Source: Myxococcales bacterium (GTDB lineage: Bacteria > Myxococcota > Myxococcia > Myxococcales > Myxococcaceae). From it: a stretch of DNA of 43,611 nucleotides. A model generated the notes under the pieces. That model was not told where the DNA came from and made no database searches. It was given only the letters and a program-made list of their open reading frames with translations. Below are positions 14,721 through 23,234 of the stretch, in pieces. Within the stretch, counting starts at the first letter, position 1, and every line of letters starts with the position of its first letter. The DNA lies in assembly GCA_020846875.1 (NCBI GenBank), contig JADLDB010000097.1:1-43611 (forward strand). Direction: 5' to 3'. The position numbers were made by a program, and so were the translations under genes.

Positions 14721-15548
14721 CTACGCCACGCGCGAGAGGAGCACCCGCAGCGTCCCCTTCGGGTCGTCGGTGTGCACCCAGTGGCCGGTGTCGAGGAGGT
14801 CCACCGTGACGCGGCCGTTCGACTCCGACTCGAGGTGCGTGGCGTGGACGCGCTCCTCGAGGGCGAACACCAGCGAGCGCGTGCCGATGACGAGGTGGAA
14901 GCGCGGGCCCTGCTTCGAGTGGGCCGCGGCCTCCAGCGCCGGCCAGAGGTCGGTGTGCAGGTAGCTGGTGAGCAGCGCGCGGATGCGGGGCAGCGCCAGC
15001 CGAAAATGGAATTCCCCGTCGCGGCGCTCCAGGTTCATCGCCAACCACTGGCCGAGGAAGCGCGGCTGCCCGGCGCCCTGCACCGCGCGCACGAAGTCGT
15101 CGCGGCTGGCCCAGGGCCCCTGCAGCGCCTCCAGCAGCTCCACCACCGCCAGCGTGGCCTCGCTCCCGCGCGCGTCGACTCGCGTCCCGGGGGTGGAGTC
15201 CAGCGTCACCACGTCTTCGAGGCCCGGGCAGAGGGCGGGCAGCCCCAGGGCCACCTTCCCGCCGAAGCTGTGCCCCAGCACCGCCCGCGGGGGGACCGTC
15301 CAGGTGGCGCACGTCTGGGCGAGGTCCTGCGTGGCGCGCTCCAGCGTGTCCGGGAAGCCGTCCTCTTCCAGCGACTCCCCGTGGGCGCGCAGGTCCACCA
15401 GCACCGCCTGCCAGCCGGGCCGTGCGTCGAGGAACTGCCGCGCCAGGGTGCGCAGGTTGCCGCCGCTGCCGAGGAGGCCGTGCAACACCACCAGGCTCCG
15501 CTGCGCCGGCGCGCCCGCGGAGGAGAGCACCTCGTGGTGGAGCCTCAT
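14721..15548 (-). CDS. Alpha/beta hydrolase (YbfF/ABHD11-like)
   Basis: 275 residues from ATG 15548. Oxyanion-hole motif LHGLLGSGGN near residues 23-32, nucleophile elbow GHSFGGKVAL (Ser near 94), VTLDSTPG after the next strand as in the YbfF esterase group, and the catalytic His in DTGHWVHTDDP near the C-terminus. Length fits this esterase family. No signal peptide, so it is cytoplasmic; substrate unknown, probably an ester or thioester. It sits six bases downstream of the P-II gene on the same strand, so the two are likely cotranscribed; whether that means a functional link is open. Confidence 0.88.
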   Translation of the reverse strand: MRLHHEVLSSAGAPAQRSLVVLHGLLGSGGNLRTLARQFLDARPGWQAVLVDLRAHGESLEEDGFPDTLERATQDLAQTCATWTVPPRAVLGHSFGGKVALGLPALCPGLEDVVTLDSTPGTRVDARGSEATLAVVELLEALQGPWASRDDFVRAVQGAGQPRFLGQWLAMNLERRDGEFHFRLALPRIRALLTSYLHTDLWPALEAAAHSKQGPRFHLVIGTRSLVFALEERVHATHLESESNGRVTVDLLDTGHWVHTDDPKGTLRVLLSRVA

Positions 15549-15554
15549 GGTCGC

Positions 15555-15914
15555 TCAGATGGCCTTCTGCCCGCGCTCGCCGGTGCGGATGCGGACCACC
15601 TCATCCAGCGGCACCACGAAGATTTTCCCGTCGCCCACCGCGCCGTCCGGAGCCGTGCGCGCGCCCTCGGTGAGGGCGGCGATGGTCTTCTCCACGTACG
15701 CGTCGTTGACGCACACGGTGATGCGCTTCTTCTCCACCATGCGCACCCGCACCTGGGTGCCGCGGAAGAGCTCCACCTCGCCTTCCTGCCGGCCGTGGCC
15801 TTCCACCGTGTCCACGGTGATGCGGTAGTGGTCGCCTTCGTCCAGCACGCGCTTGAGCGACTCCTCCACCGCCTCCAGGCGCTCCGGACGGATGACGGCG
15901 ATGATCATCTTCAT
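15555..15914 (-). CDS. Divergent P-II family signalling protein
   Basis: 119 residues from ATG 15914. P-II hallmarks: MKMIIAVIRPERLEAV start, GHGRQEG at the T-loop base, GDGKIFVVPLDEVVRIRTGE near the end (P-II signature 2). ATP and 2-oxoglutarate binding is therefore likely. The T-loop is unusual: ELFRGTQVRV replaces ELYRGAEYxV, so the uridylylation Tyr51 equivalent is Val55 and Tyr46 is Phe50, and four residues are inserted before it (LDEGDHYRI). It cannot be uridylylated by GlnD at the usual place. No amtB or glnA adjoins it; neighbours are a hydrolase and two Cys-rich lipoproteins. A non-nitrogen role is possible. Confidence 0.88.
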   Translation of the reverse strand: MKMIIAVIRPERLEAVEESLKRVLDEGDHYRITVDTVEGHGRQEGEVELFRGTQVRVRMVEKKRITVCVNDAYVEKTIAALTEGARTAPDGAVGDGKIFVVPLDEVVRIRTGERGQKAI

Positions 15915-15953
15915 GGTGCGCGGAAGTGTACCCGAGGCGCGCCGCGCGTCACT

Positions 15954-16277
15954 TCAGTCGGCGGGCGGAGGCGCGAGCGGATTGGCCAGGTGGCAGACCT
16001 TCGGCTCGCCGGCGCCGCCGCAGAAGAAGCCCTTGGGGCACTCGTCGTCCTTGGTGCAGGTGGGCAGGCACACCTGGCGGCCGCCGCCCCACACGCAGGC
16101 CGCACCGTCGGGACAGGGCCGGGCGTCGTCGCACTCGCGGGTGCAGATTTCGGCGCGGGCGCAGTAGCCGTCGGGCAGCGAGCCGCAGTCGCCGTGGTTC
16201 TTGCACTTCTCCCCGGGCAGGCGCGTACCGCCGCAGGAGAGCAGCGCCAGGCCGAGGGCGAGGGCCAGCCGCCTCAT
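15954..16277 (-). CDS. Cys-rich lipoprotein B
   Basis: 107 residues from ATG 16277. Signal peptide and lipobox MRRLALALGLALLSCGG (Cys15). The mature part has twelve further cysteines in small disulfide-type modules (EKCKNHGDC, GYCARAEICTREC, DGAACVWGG, CTKDDECPKGFFCGG), as in many myxobacterial surface lipoproteins. Its start overlaps the stop of the upstream gene in the sequence ATGA (16274-16277), so translation is coupled. It shares the block AEICTREC with its neighbour, showing common origin. No enzyme motif; function unknown. The P-II gene begins 39 bp downstream. Confidence 0.8.
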   Translation of the reverse strand: MRRLALALGLALLSCGGTRLPGEKCKNHGDCGSLPDGYCARAEICTRECDDARPCPDGAACVWGGGRQVCLPTCTKDDECPKGFFCGGAGEPKVCHLANPLAPPPAD

Positions 16278-16711
16278 CGCTCGGGCCCCTGGCCGCGGTT
16301 GCCCTTGAAGGGCGAGGGCCCGTACTCGTCGTAGAGGCAGCCGCCGTCGAGGCACTTCTCTCGCTGGCACCACCCCCCCAGGCACACCATGCGCTTCGTC
16401 TCTGGGCAGAAGCCGTCCTCGCTCGTCTCCACGAAGGTCCCGCCGTCGGGCAGCGTCATCAACGGCAGCCGGTCGCTGCGGCAGCCGTCCTCCACCTTCA
16501 CCCAGCAGTCCGTCGTCTCCACGCACTCGCGGGTGCAGATTTCGGCGCCCAGCGCGCACACGTAGCCCTTCGGACAGTTGGCGTCGCGGGGGTCGCACGA
16601 GCCACCTACGGTGGAAGGGCAGGCGCCCAGCTTCACGCAGCCGGCGAGGAGGAGGGGCAGCGCCGCGGTCCAGCGGGCGGAGGTCGACGACACGAGGGCC
16701 CTCAGTCTCAC
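16274..16711 (-). CDS. Cys-rich lipoprotein A
   Basis: 145 residues from GTG 16711; an in-frame GTG at 16693 would give a shorter signal peptide and is also possible. Lipobox LLLAGC near residue 25. Mature part holds twelve or so cysteines with the blocks GSCDPRDANCPKGYVC and GAEICTRECVETTDCW, paralogous to the downstream lipoprotein, plus a second half (FCPETKRMVCLGGWC, KCLDGGCLYDEYGP) lacking in it. Function unknown, likely outer-surface. It is the first gene of a minus-strand run lipoprotein A, lipoprotein B, P-II, hydrolase. Confidence 0.78.
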   Translation of the reverse strand: MRLRALVSSTSARWTAALPLLLAGCVKLGACPSTVGGSCDPRDANCPKGYVCALGAEICTRECVETTDCWVKVEDGCRSDRLPLMTLPDGGTFVETSEDGFCPETKRMVCLGGWCQREKCLDGGCLYDEYGPSPFKGNRGQGPER

Positions 16712-16766
16712 CTCGGGCCGGGTGGGTGCAAGTCCCTGCCTCCTCCCTCCAGGGGCTTCCAGCGCC

Positions 16767-18599
16767 CTATTTCTGCAGGTACCCGAAGGCGACGAGCATC
16801 TTCACCGCCACGCCCAGGAGCGACTCGCCGGCGATGAAGCCCGACGCCACGGGCATGGTCACCTTGTCCGCTTCCTTCTCGCCGCGCTTGCGGCGCATCC
16901 ACTCGGCCCAGGCGGCGCCGGCGAACATCATGATGGAGTTGAAGGCGGGGATGACCATGCCGATGCCCAGGCCCGACGCCGACGGCACGTACCTGCGCTT
17001 GTCCTTGGGCAGCTTCACCTCCAGCACCGACAGCGCCGTCCCCACCACCAGGCCGATGAGGGCCGCCCAGCGCGCCGAGGGGTGCAGCGCCGACAGGCCG
17101 TCCACCAGCATCTTCGACACGTTCGCCCACACCTGCGCTGCGGGGGCGGGGAACTCGGTGCCGCCCAGCGCGCTGGCGTCGGGGACGATGAGGTTGAAGG
17201 CCGGCACCACGATGGCCGCGCCGGCCAGCACGCCGAAGAGCTGCCCGTAGAATTGCTGCCGGGGGCTGGCACCCAGCAGGTAGCCGCACTTGAGGTTGGT
17301 GAGCAGGTCCGCCGAGTGCAGCCCCACGCCGCCGGCGATGTTGGCGCTCATGATGTTGGGCACCAGTTGGCCGGGCAGCAGGCCCGCGTACACCAACTGC
17401 GTCACCGGCCCGAGCGCCTTGGTGGGCGTCACGTCCGTCTCGCCCGTCACCCGCGCGGCGATGACGCCGGAGACGAGCGCCAGCGGCAGCGCCAGCAGGC
17501 CCGCCCAGAGCGGGATGTCGAAGGCGTACCAGGCCAGCAGCGCCACCGGCGGCCCGATGATGAGGAAGCCCAGGGGGAACCAGGCCGGCGCGCACTCCAC
17601 CCCGGCCAGCGGATCCTCCTCGTCGGTGGCGCGCTTGCGGGTGACGACGCCCTTGAGCTCCTTCATCGCCTTGGCCACGGACTTCCACTGGAAGGCGAAG
17701 CTGGTGAGGCCCGAGGACACCAGCACCGCCGCGCCCATCCACACCGTCCACCCGACGATGCCCTTGAAGCTGATGGTGGTGATGATGCCCGCGCCCGCCA
17801 TCGCCGGCGCGATGACGCCGAAGGTGAGCAGCCCGCCCACCAGCAGCGACCAGCCGGTGCGGAAGGACATCAGCGCCCCGCCGCCCAGCATCAGCACGCC
17901 GCCCTCGACGCCCAGCGTCCAGGAGGCCAGGGGCTTGCCGTGGAAGTCGACCGGCAGCGACAGCACCTCGGGGGTGGACCACGCCTTCCACGAGGCCTTC
18001 ACGTCGCGCAGGAAGCTGAAGGCCGCGCCCACCAGCCCGGCGATCAGCAGCCACTGGGCCTGCTTCTTCCCTTCGCCCTCGTGCGAGTGGAGGAGGCGAA
18101 TCGTCTCAGCGGTGGCGGTGCCGGTGGGGAAGGGCAGCTTCTCGCGGTTGACCAACTGGCGCTTGATGGGGATGGCGGCGAAGACGCCCAGCGCGGCGAC
18201 GCCGGCGAACCACAGCATCAGCACCCACGCGTCGGGGCGCACCGCGGTGAGCATGAGCAGCGCCGGCAAGGCCGCCATGTTCCCGCCGCCCGTCATGTAC
18301 CCCGCGCCCGAGGCGACGGAGCTCATCGCGTTGTTCTCCAGCATCCCGTACCTGCTGAACCAGGGGAGCCGGTTGACCAGCGAGAAGAAGCTCCACCCGA
18401 GGATGCAGGCCGTCAGGGTGACGCCCACGCTCCAGCCCGTCTTCAAGACGATGTACAGGTTGGACAGGCACAGCAGCATGCCCACCACCATCCCGAAGAG
18501 GACGGCGCGCACCGTCAACTGCGGCTCGTCCGGGCGGTAGATGGTGTCACGCCACAGCTTCTCGGCGGCCAGCGCCTCGGCCTCGGTGCTCTGACTCAT
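16767..18599 (-). CDS. OPT family oligopeptide transporter
   Basis: 610 residues from ATG 18599. The start is fixed by the soluble N-terminus (MSQSTEAEALAAEKLWRDTI) before the first of about 14-16 membrane helices (LTVRAVLFGMVVGMLLCLSN). Family features include the NLYIVLKTGW segment after helix 1, GSG/GYMTGGGNMAAL-type re-entrant stretches, and the C-terminal block PVASGFIAGESLLGVAVKML found in bacterial OPT proteins. These are proton-coupled importers of oligopeptides or metal chelates in the inner membrane; the exact substrate is unknown. For a proteolytic, peptide-feeding bacterium peptide uptake is plausible. It diverges from the ThrE-type gene with 91 bp between starts. Confidence 0.9.
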   Translation of the reverse strand: MSQSTEAEALAAEKLWRDTIYRPDEPQLTVRAVLFGMVVGMLLCLSNLYIVLKTGWSVGVTLTACILGWSFFSLVNRLPWFSRYGMLENNAMSSVASGAGYMTGGGNMAALPALLMLTAVRPDAWVLMLWFAGVAALGVFAAIPIKRQLVNREKLPFPTGTATAETIRLLHSHEGEGKKQAQWLLIAGLVGAAFSFLRDVKASWKAWSTPEVLSLPVDFHGKPLASWTLGVEGGVLMLGGGALMSFRTGWSLLVGGLLTFGVIAPAMAGAGIITTISFKGIVGWTVWMGAAVLVSSGLTSFAFQWKSVAKAMKELKGVVTRKRATDEEDPLAGVECAPAWFPLGFLIIGPPVALLAWYAFDIPLWAGLLALPLALVSGVIAARVTGETDVTPTKALGPVTQLVYAGLLPGQLVPNIMSANIAGGVGLHSADLLTNLKCGYLLGASPRQQFYGQLFGVLAGAAIVVPAFNLIVPDASALGGTEFPAPAAQVWANVSKMLVDGLSALHPSARWAALIGLVVGTALSVLEVKLPKDKRRYVPSASGLGIGMVIPAFNSIMMFAGAAWAEWMRRKRGEKEADKVTMPVASGFIAGESLLGVAVKMLVAFGYLQK

Positions 18600-18690
18600 G
18601 GAGGGCGCGCACCTTACCCCCAGCGCTGCGCGGCCGCGTCCACGAAAGACGGGGCGGCGGTGGCGCGCCTCGGCTACACCTCGAGGCGCC

Positions 18691-19923
18691 GTGGCCCGGA
18701 CTGAAACGTTGAGCGCCCAGGAGGCCCTGGAGTACGTGGTCGAGCTGGGCTCGGCGCTGATGTCCGCGGGCTGCCCGACGCACCGCCTGGAGGAGCTGCT
18801 GGACAGCGTGGCGAAGGCCCAGGGTTTCTCCGCCGACGTCTTCGCGGTACCCACCGGCCTCTTCGTCACCCTGCGCGGCGCCGAGGGCACGCCGCCCGTC
18901 TTTTCGATGGCGCGCGTCAGCACCTGGAGCACCGACCTGCACCTGCTGGGGCAGTTGGACGAGGTCGTCACCGACGTGGCCAGCGGGGTGCTGTCCATTC
19001 CCGAGGCGCGCGCGCGCATCCGCGCCTTGAAGCAGGCCCCGCCGTTGTGGGGCCGTGGCGCCAAGGTGCTGGCGGGCATGGGGGCGAGCGCGGGCTCGGT
19101 GGTGTCCCTGGGCGGCAGCTCCTGGACGGACTCGCTGCTGGCGGGCGTGGGCGGGGGCCTGTTGGCCCTGCTGCTCACCTCCCCGCGCCGGCAGCCGGGG
19201 GTGCGGGTGCTGGAGAACTTCCTCGGGGGGCTCCTCGCCGGGCTGGTGGCGATGGCCGCGACGCTGGTGTGGCCGGGGCACGCGCGCGACGCGCTGGTGC
19301 TGGCCATCATCATCCCCCTGTTGCCGGGGTTGGTGCTGACGACGGGGCTGGCGGAGCTGACGTACCGGAACCTGGTGGCAGGCAGCTCGCGCCTCTTCCA
19401 CGCCGGGGTGACGCTGCTGTCGCTGGTGTTCGGCATCGGGGCGGTGGTGACGCTGGAGGCGAAGCTGGGGCTGTCCCCCGGGGCGGCGGCGCCGAGGGAG
19501 GCGGCGGGGCTGTTGTGGAACCTGGCCGCGCTGGGCCTCTCGTCGGTCAGCTACGGGGTGCTGCTGGGGCTGTCGAGGAAGGAGCTGGGCGTGGCGGTGG
19601 GCTCCTGCGCCTTCGTGTGGGTGTCCACCTGGCTGTCGCGCTACTTCCTGGTGGACCTGGCCATCTTCGCGGTGGCCTTCGCGCTGGCGGCGGCGGCCAA
19701 CGCCTACGCGCGCATCACCTCGAGGCCGGCGCAGCTCTTCCTGATGCCGGGCATGCTGCTGCTGGTGCCGGGGGTGGTGGGCTTTCGCGGGCTGGACGCG
19801 CTGTTGCGCGGCGACGTGGCGGCGGGCAGCGCGCAACTGGCGGACCTCTTGCTCGTCTCGGGCGCGCTGGTGACGGGGCTCCTGGTCGCCAACGTGGTGG
19901 TGCCGCCGGAGAAGACGTTGTGA
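18691..19923 (+). CDS. Threonine/serine exporter family protein (ThrE-like)
   Basis: 410 residues from GTG 18691; an in-frame ATG at 18598 would overlap the divergent OPT start and adds an implausible Arg-rich leader. Residues 5-110 form the soluble start of the ThrE/YjjP family (MSAGCPTHRLEELLDSVA, FSADVFAVPTGLFVTL). The rest has about ten membrane helices in two blocks corresponding to the DUF1212 and DUF3815 halves, fused in one chain as in actinobacterial ThrE. It likely exports threonine/serine or similar small molecules. It is divergent to the OPT transporter, so import and export genes share an intergenic region. Confidence 0.87.
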   Translation: MARTETLSAQEALEYVVELGSALMSAGCPTHRLEELLDSVAKAQGFSADVFAVPTGLFVTLRGAEGTPPVFSMARVSTWSTDLHLLGQLDEVVTDVASGVLSIPEARARIRALKQAPPLWGRGAKVLAGMGASAGSVVSLGGSSWTDSLLAGVGGGLLALLLTSPRRQPGVRVLENFLGGLLAGLVAMAATLVWPGHARDALVLAIIIPLLPGLVLTTGLAELTYRNLVAGSSRLFHAGVTLLSLVFGIGAVVTLEAKLGLSPGAAAPREAAGLLWNLAALGLSSVSYGVLLGLSRKELGVAVGSCAFVWVSTWLSRYFLVDLAIFAVAFALAAAANAYARITSRPAQLFLMPGMLLLVPGVVGFRGLDALLRGDVAAGSAQLADLLLVSGALVTGLLVANVVVPPEKTL

Positions 19924-20010
19924 CTTCAGGGGAAGCGCTGCGATGGCCTCAGCCGTCCGGAGTCGTGCTCGACGGCCCCCTCGCGAAGGCCAGGCCGCAA
20001 GACGCGACCG

Positions 20011-21018
20011 TCACCACTCCAGGCTGCGCGCGCGGGACAACAGGCCCAGCACCACCTTGTCCACCACGTCGGCCGCCGCCTGCCCCAGCCGCTGCCGCCA
20101 CGGGTGCGCCGGCTTGAAGCGCACCTGGAAGACGGCCGCGTCCTTCGCGCGCGCCAGGAGGTAGTCGTCGCTGGTGGAAAGAGAGTCCACCAGGCCCAGC
20201 GTGGCCGCCTTCCGCGCCAGCCAGTACTCGCCGGTGGACACCGCGTCGACGTCCAGCGCGGGGCGGTTGGCCTTGACGAAGTCCTTGAAGAGGTGGTGCG
20301 TCTCTTCCAGTTGCTCCTTCAGCTTGGCGCGGCCCTTGTCCGTCACCTCGCCGAAGACGGTGATGGTGCGCTTGAATTCGCCGGCCGTCAGTTCCTCCAC
20401 GTGCACGTCGTGCTTCTCGAGCAGCTTCCGCACGTTGGGGATTTGCGCGATGACGCCGATGCTGCCGATGACGGCGAAGGGCGCCGCCACCACCTTGTCC
20501 GCCACGCAGGCCATCATGTAGCCGCCCGAGGCCGCCACCCGGTCGATGCACACCGTCAGCTTCAGCTTCCTGTCCTTGAGCCGCACCAACTGCGCCGCCG
20601 CCAGCCCGTAGTGGGGCACCGCGCCACCGGGGCTCTCCAGGCGCACCACCACCTCGTCGTCCGGGCCCGCCACCTGGGCGATGGCCGTCACCTCTTCCCT
20701 CAAGGCATGCACCGCGGTGGCGAGGAGGTCGCCGTCGAAGTCCAGCACGTACACCGACGGCTTCTTCGCCGGCCCCGCAGAGAGTTCCTTCTTCCGCTGC
20801 GCGCCCAGCGCCTTCTTCGCCTTCTTGTCCAGCGACACCACCCTGAGCGCGTCGCCCAGGGCCTCGAAGCGCTGGTGGAGCGGCACCACCTCCAGCCGGG
20901 GCAGCGCGCCGCGCCGCCGCCGGGCCAGGCCGAAGACGACCGCCGCGCACGCCGCCACCGTGAGGAAGACGACGAAGCCCTTCGCCGCGAAGGAGAGCGT
21001 CTCGAAGAGAATGTCCAT
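20011..21018 (-). CDS. sohB: SohB-like inner-membrane S49 protease
   Basis: 335 residues from ATG 21018, which places the single N-terminal membrane helix (about 10-32) at the start as in SohB; the longer upstream frame is not needed. The protease domain has the S49 motif DRVAASGGYMMAC with nucleophile Ser164, and the general-base Lys216 in GEFKRTITVFGE. LESPGGAV at 128-135 forms the oxyanion region. SohB and SppA digest signal peptides and membrane fragments; SohB faces the periplasm or membrane. Length (E. coli SohB is about 349) and architecture agree. It faces the phosphoesterase gene divergently, 115 bp between starts. Confidence 0.9.
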   Translation of the reverse strand: MDILFETLSFAAKGFVVFLTVAACAAVVFGLARRRRGALPRLEVVPLHQRFEALGDALRVVSLDKKAKKALGAQRKKELSAGPAKKPSVYVLDFDGDLLATAVHALREEVTAIAQVAGPDDEVVVRLESPGGAVPHYGLAAAQLVRLKDRKLKLTVCIDRVAASGGYMMACVADKVVAAPFAVIGSIGVIAQIPNVRKLLEKHDVHVEELTAGEFKRTITVFGEVTDKGRAKLKEQLEETHHLFKDFVKANRPALDVDAVSTGEYWLARKAATLGLVDSLSTSDDYLLARAKDAAVFQVRFKPAHPWRQRLGQAAADVVDKVVLGLLSRARSLEW

Positions 21019-21133
21019 ATTCCCCCTCGCTAGCCCGGGCCGCCTCCGCACGCCACCACCAGCCGCGCCCCGCCGTTTGGGCAGGAATGGGCCGGTGGCT
21101 CCCGCGTTGTCCGCCTCGTTACGCTGGCACGAC

Positions 21134-22003
21134 ATGAAGCTCTCCCGCCGCTCTGCCCTCACCGCGCTGGCCGCCACCGCCCTGGCGCCCGCGGCCGCGC
21201 GCGCCGAGCGGAAGTTGACTGCCGCCGAGTACTACGAGGTGACGCACGTCGAGGTGCACCTCACCGGCCTCCACCCCTCCCACGACGGCCTCACCGTGGC
21301 GCAGTTGTCCGACCTCCACATCGGCGGCGGGGTGCCCGACGGCCGCGTCATCTCCGCGGTGCGCACCTTGAACGAGGTGAAGCCGGACCTGGTGGTGCTG
21401 ACGGGCGACTTCGTCACCACCCGCTTCGACCCGGTGCGCCGGGTGCCCGAGCTGCTGGAGCCCCTCGCCGCGCCCACCGTGGCCATCCTCGGCAACCACG
21501 ACCACTGGACGTACCCGAAGGACCTCGTCGCCGGCCTCTCGAAGGTGGACATTCCGGTGCTGCAGAACCGCAACACCACCACCCGGCTGCGCGGCGCCGA
21601 CTTCACCGTCATCGGCATCGACGACTCCACCTCGAAGCACGACGACGTGCAGGAGGCCTTCAAGGGCGCGAAGCAGGGCTCGCGGCTGGTGCTGACGCAC
21701 ACCCCCAACTGCGCGGCGAAGCTGCCGGAGTGGGAGGACCTGCTCTGCTTGTCCGGCCACACTCACGGCGGGCAGATGGACTTCGGCGCGTTGACCCGCT
21801 CGATGTTCCGCGGCTCCGGGCAGCCCTGGTACCGGGGCGCCTACGCGGTGCGCGGCAACCGGCTGTACGTCAACCGCGGGCTGGGCTGGGGCAGCGGGAC
21901 GAGGTTGCCCCGCTTCCACGCGGACCCCGAGGTGACGCTCTTCACCCTGCGGCGGCGCGAACCCGGCGGCCAGCAGCCCGAAGAGGCCGCCTCGCCCACG
22001 TAG
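21134..22003 (+). CDS. Tat-exported metallophosphoesterase (YkuE-like)
   Basis: 289 residues from ATG 21134. The N-terminus MKLSRRSALTALAATALAPA has the twin-arginine motif, and cleavage after ARA is likely. All calcineurin-like motifs are intact: SDLHIG (Asp60, His62), GD at 91-92, GNHDHW (120-125), LTHTP (His189) and GHTHGG (208-213), with NRGLGW near the end as in the YkuE/YaeI group. It should be a dinuclear-metal phosphoesterase working in the periplasm, perhaps on UDP-sugar lipids or phosphodiesters. The intact motifs contrast with the two degenerate UshA-like proteins at 24-30 kb. Confidence 0.9.
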   Translation: MKLSRRSALTALAATALAPAAARAERKLTAAEYYEVTHVEVHLTGLHPSHDGLTVAQLSDLHIGGGVPDGRVISAVRTLNEVKPDLVVLTGDFVTTRFDPVRRVPELLEPLAAPTVAILGNHDHWTYPKDLVAGLSKVDIPVLQNRNTTTRLRGADFTVIGIDDSTSKHDDVQEAFKGAKQGSRLVLTHTPNCAAKLPEWEDLLCLSGHTHGGQMDFGALTRSMFRGSGQPWYRGAYAVRGNRLYVNRGLGWGSGTRLPRFHADPEVTLFTLRRREPGGQQPEEAASPT

Positions 22004-22150
22004 CGGCTACCGCTTCCGGACAGCGACAGGACGATGGCGGAAGACGGGCGCCACCGCCAGTTGGATGGTGTGCTCCTGGGCGCCGAGGTGTAGTGCGGCT
22101 CCGCGCGTCCTGCACCTCGCGTCGGGCGCGCTGTGCTATTTCGCCCGCCC

Positions 22151-23230
22151 ATGCGCTTCCTCATCGCCGGGCTGGTCCTCATCGCGCTGGGCATCGGCCT
22201 CACCGAGTACCAGCGGCGCAGCGGCGCGCCCTCCGACGAGAAGAAGGACGAGCCGGACGGCACCGGCGCGAAGAAGCCCAGCCTGCCCCCGAAGCTGGCC
22301 AGGCTGCTCGAGCTGTCCGCGCCGGACCTCGCCGAGGAGCCCGCTTCGCCCGACGCCACCGCGAAGCTCCTCGCCTCCCTGAAGACGGACGGCCCGGCGG
22401 AAGGCGGCTTCTCCCCGCTTCTCTCCGGCGCCTTCGACGCGCGGCTCTTGTGCGCCGGCTTCGGCTACGCGGTGCTGGCGCTGGACGTGGGCGAAGGCAC
22501 TTCGCTGCTGCGCCTAGAGCCCGGCAAGGGCCCCCACCCCCTCGCGCTGCGGGCGCGCCGCCTCACCGCCCTGACGCTGGACGCCAGCACCCTCTTCTTC
22601 GCCGAAGGCGGGCACGTCTTCACCACCTCCACCCGCGGCGACGGCCCGCCCCTGCCGCGCGTCACCTTCAAGAATGCCACCGTCACCGCGCTGGCCGCCT
22701 CGGGCGACGACCTGGTGGCGGCGGTGGTGCCGCAGGACGGAGACGGCAAGGACGGCGCGGTGGTGCGCATCGACGCCGCGGGCGAGCTGCACGTCCTCGC
22801 CTCGGACCAGGCCGGGCCCCGCGCCGTGGTGACGGACGGCAAGGAGGCCTTCTGGGTGGCCGACGGGCTGTGGCGCGCCGCGCTGGACGGCAGCTTCTCC
22901 TCCCGCATCGCGGAGGGGGCCGACGGCCCGCTGGCGCTGGACGGGGACGCCCTGGTGGCCAGCTTCGGGGGCGAGGTGAAGCGCCTGTCCCGCGCCGGAG
23001 GAAAGAGCCAGACGCTGGCGGAGGCACGCGCTTCGGCCCTGGTGGCCTCCAGCGGCCTCATCCGCTACGCCACCGACGAGTCCCCCGCGCGCCTCTTCGA
23101 AGTCACCGCCGGCGCCGAGCCCACCCTGTCCACCACGCTGGGAGGCAAGGTGTCGGCGCTGGCCCTGGGCGGCACCACCCTCTTCGCCCTGGGGCAGGAC
23201 GCGGCGGGCGCGGTGCTGTGGGCGAAGTGA
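22151..23230 (+). CDS. Membrane-anchored hypothetical, propeller-like
   Basis: 359 residues from ATG 22151. One N-terminal membrane anchor (FLIAGLVLIALGIGL), then a charged linker (PSDEKKDEPDGTGAKK). From about residue 95 the chain is made of short repeated strands (VLALDVGEGTSLLRLEP, LDASTLFFAEGGHVFTT, GKEAFWVADGLWRAALDG, VASSGLIRYATDESPARLFEV), the pattern of a beta-propeller with about 40-residue blades. No catalytic motif. Likely a periplasmic binding or scaffold protein. Only four bases separate it from the acetyltransferase gene, so they are probably cotranscribed. Confidence 0.75.
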   Translation: MRFLIAGLVLIALGIGLTEYQRRSGAPSDEKKDEPDGTGAKKPSLPPKLARLLELSAPDLAEEPASPDATAKLLASLKTDGPAEGGFSPLLSGAFDARLLCAGFGYAVLALDVGEGTSLLRLEPGKGPHPLALRARRLTALTLDASTLFFAEGGHVFTTSTRGDGPPLPRVTFKNATVTALAASGDDLVAAVVPQDGDGKDGAVVRIDAAGELHVLASDQAGPRAVVTDGKEAFWVADGLWRAALDGSFSSRIAEGADGPLALDGDALVASFGGEVKRLSRAGGKSQTLAEARASALVASSGLIRYATDESPARLFEVTAGAEPTLSTTLGGKVSALALGGTTLFALGQDAAGAVLWAK

Positions 23231-23234
23231 CGCC

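Noticed and set aside
16728-16745. Sigma-54 promoter upstream of the lipoprotein/P-II run
   Set aside because: On the minus strand GGCAGGGACTTGC looks similar but the GG to GC spacing is nine bases instead of ten, and it lacks the rest of the consensus.
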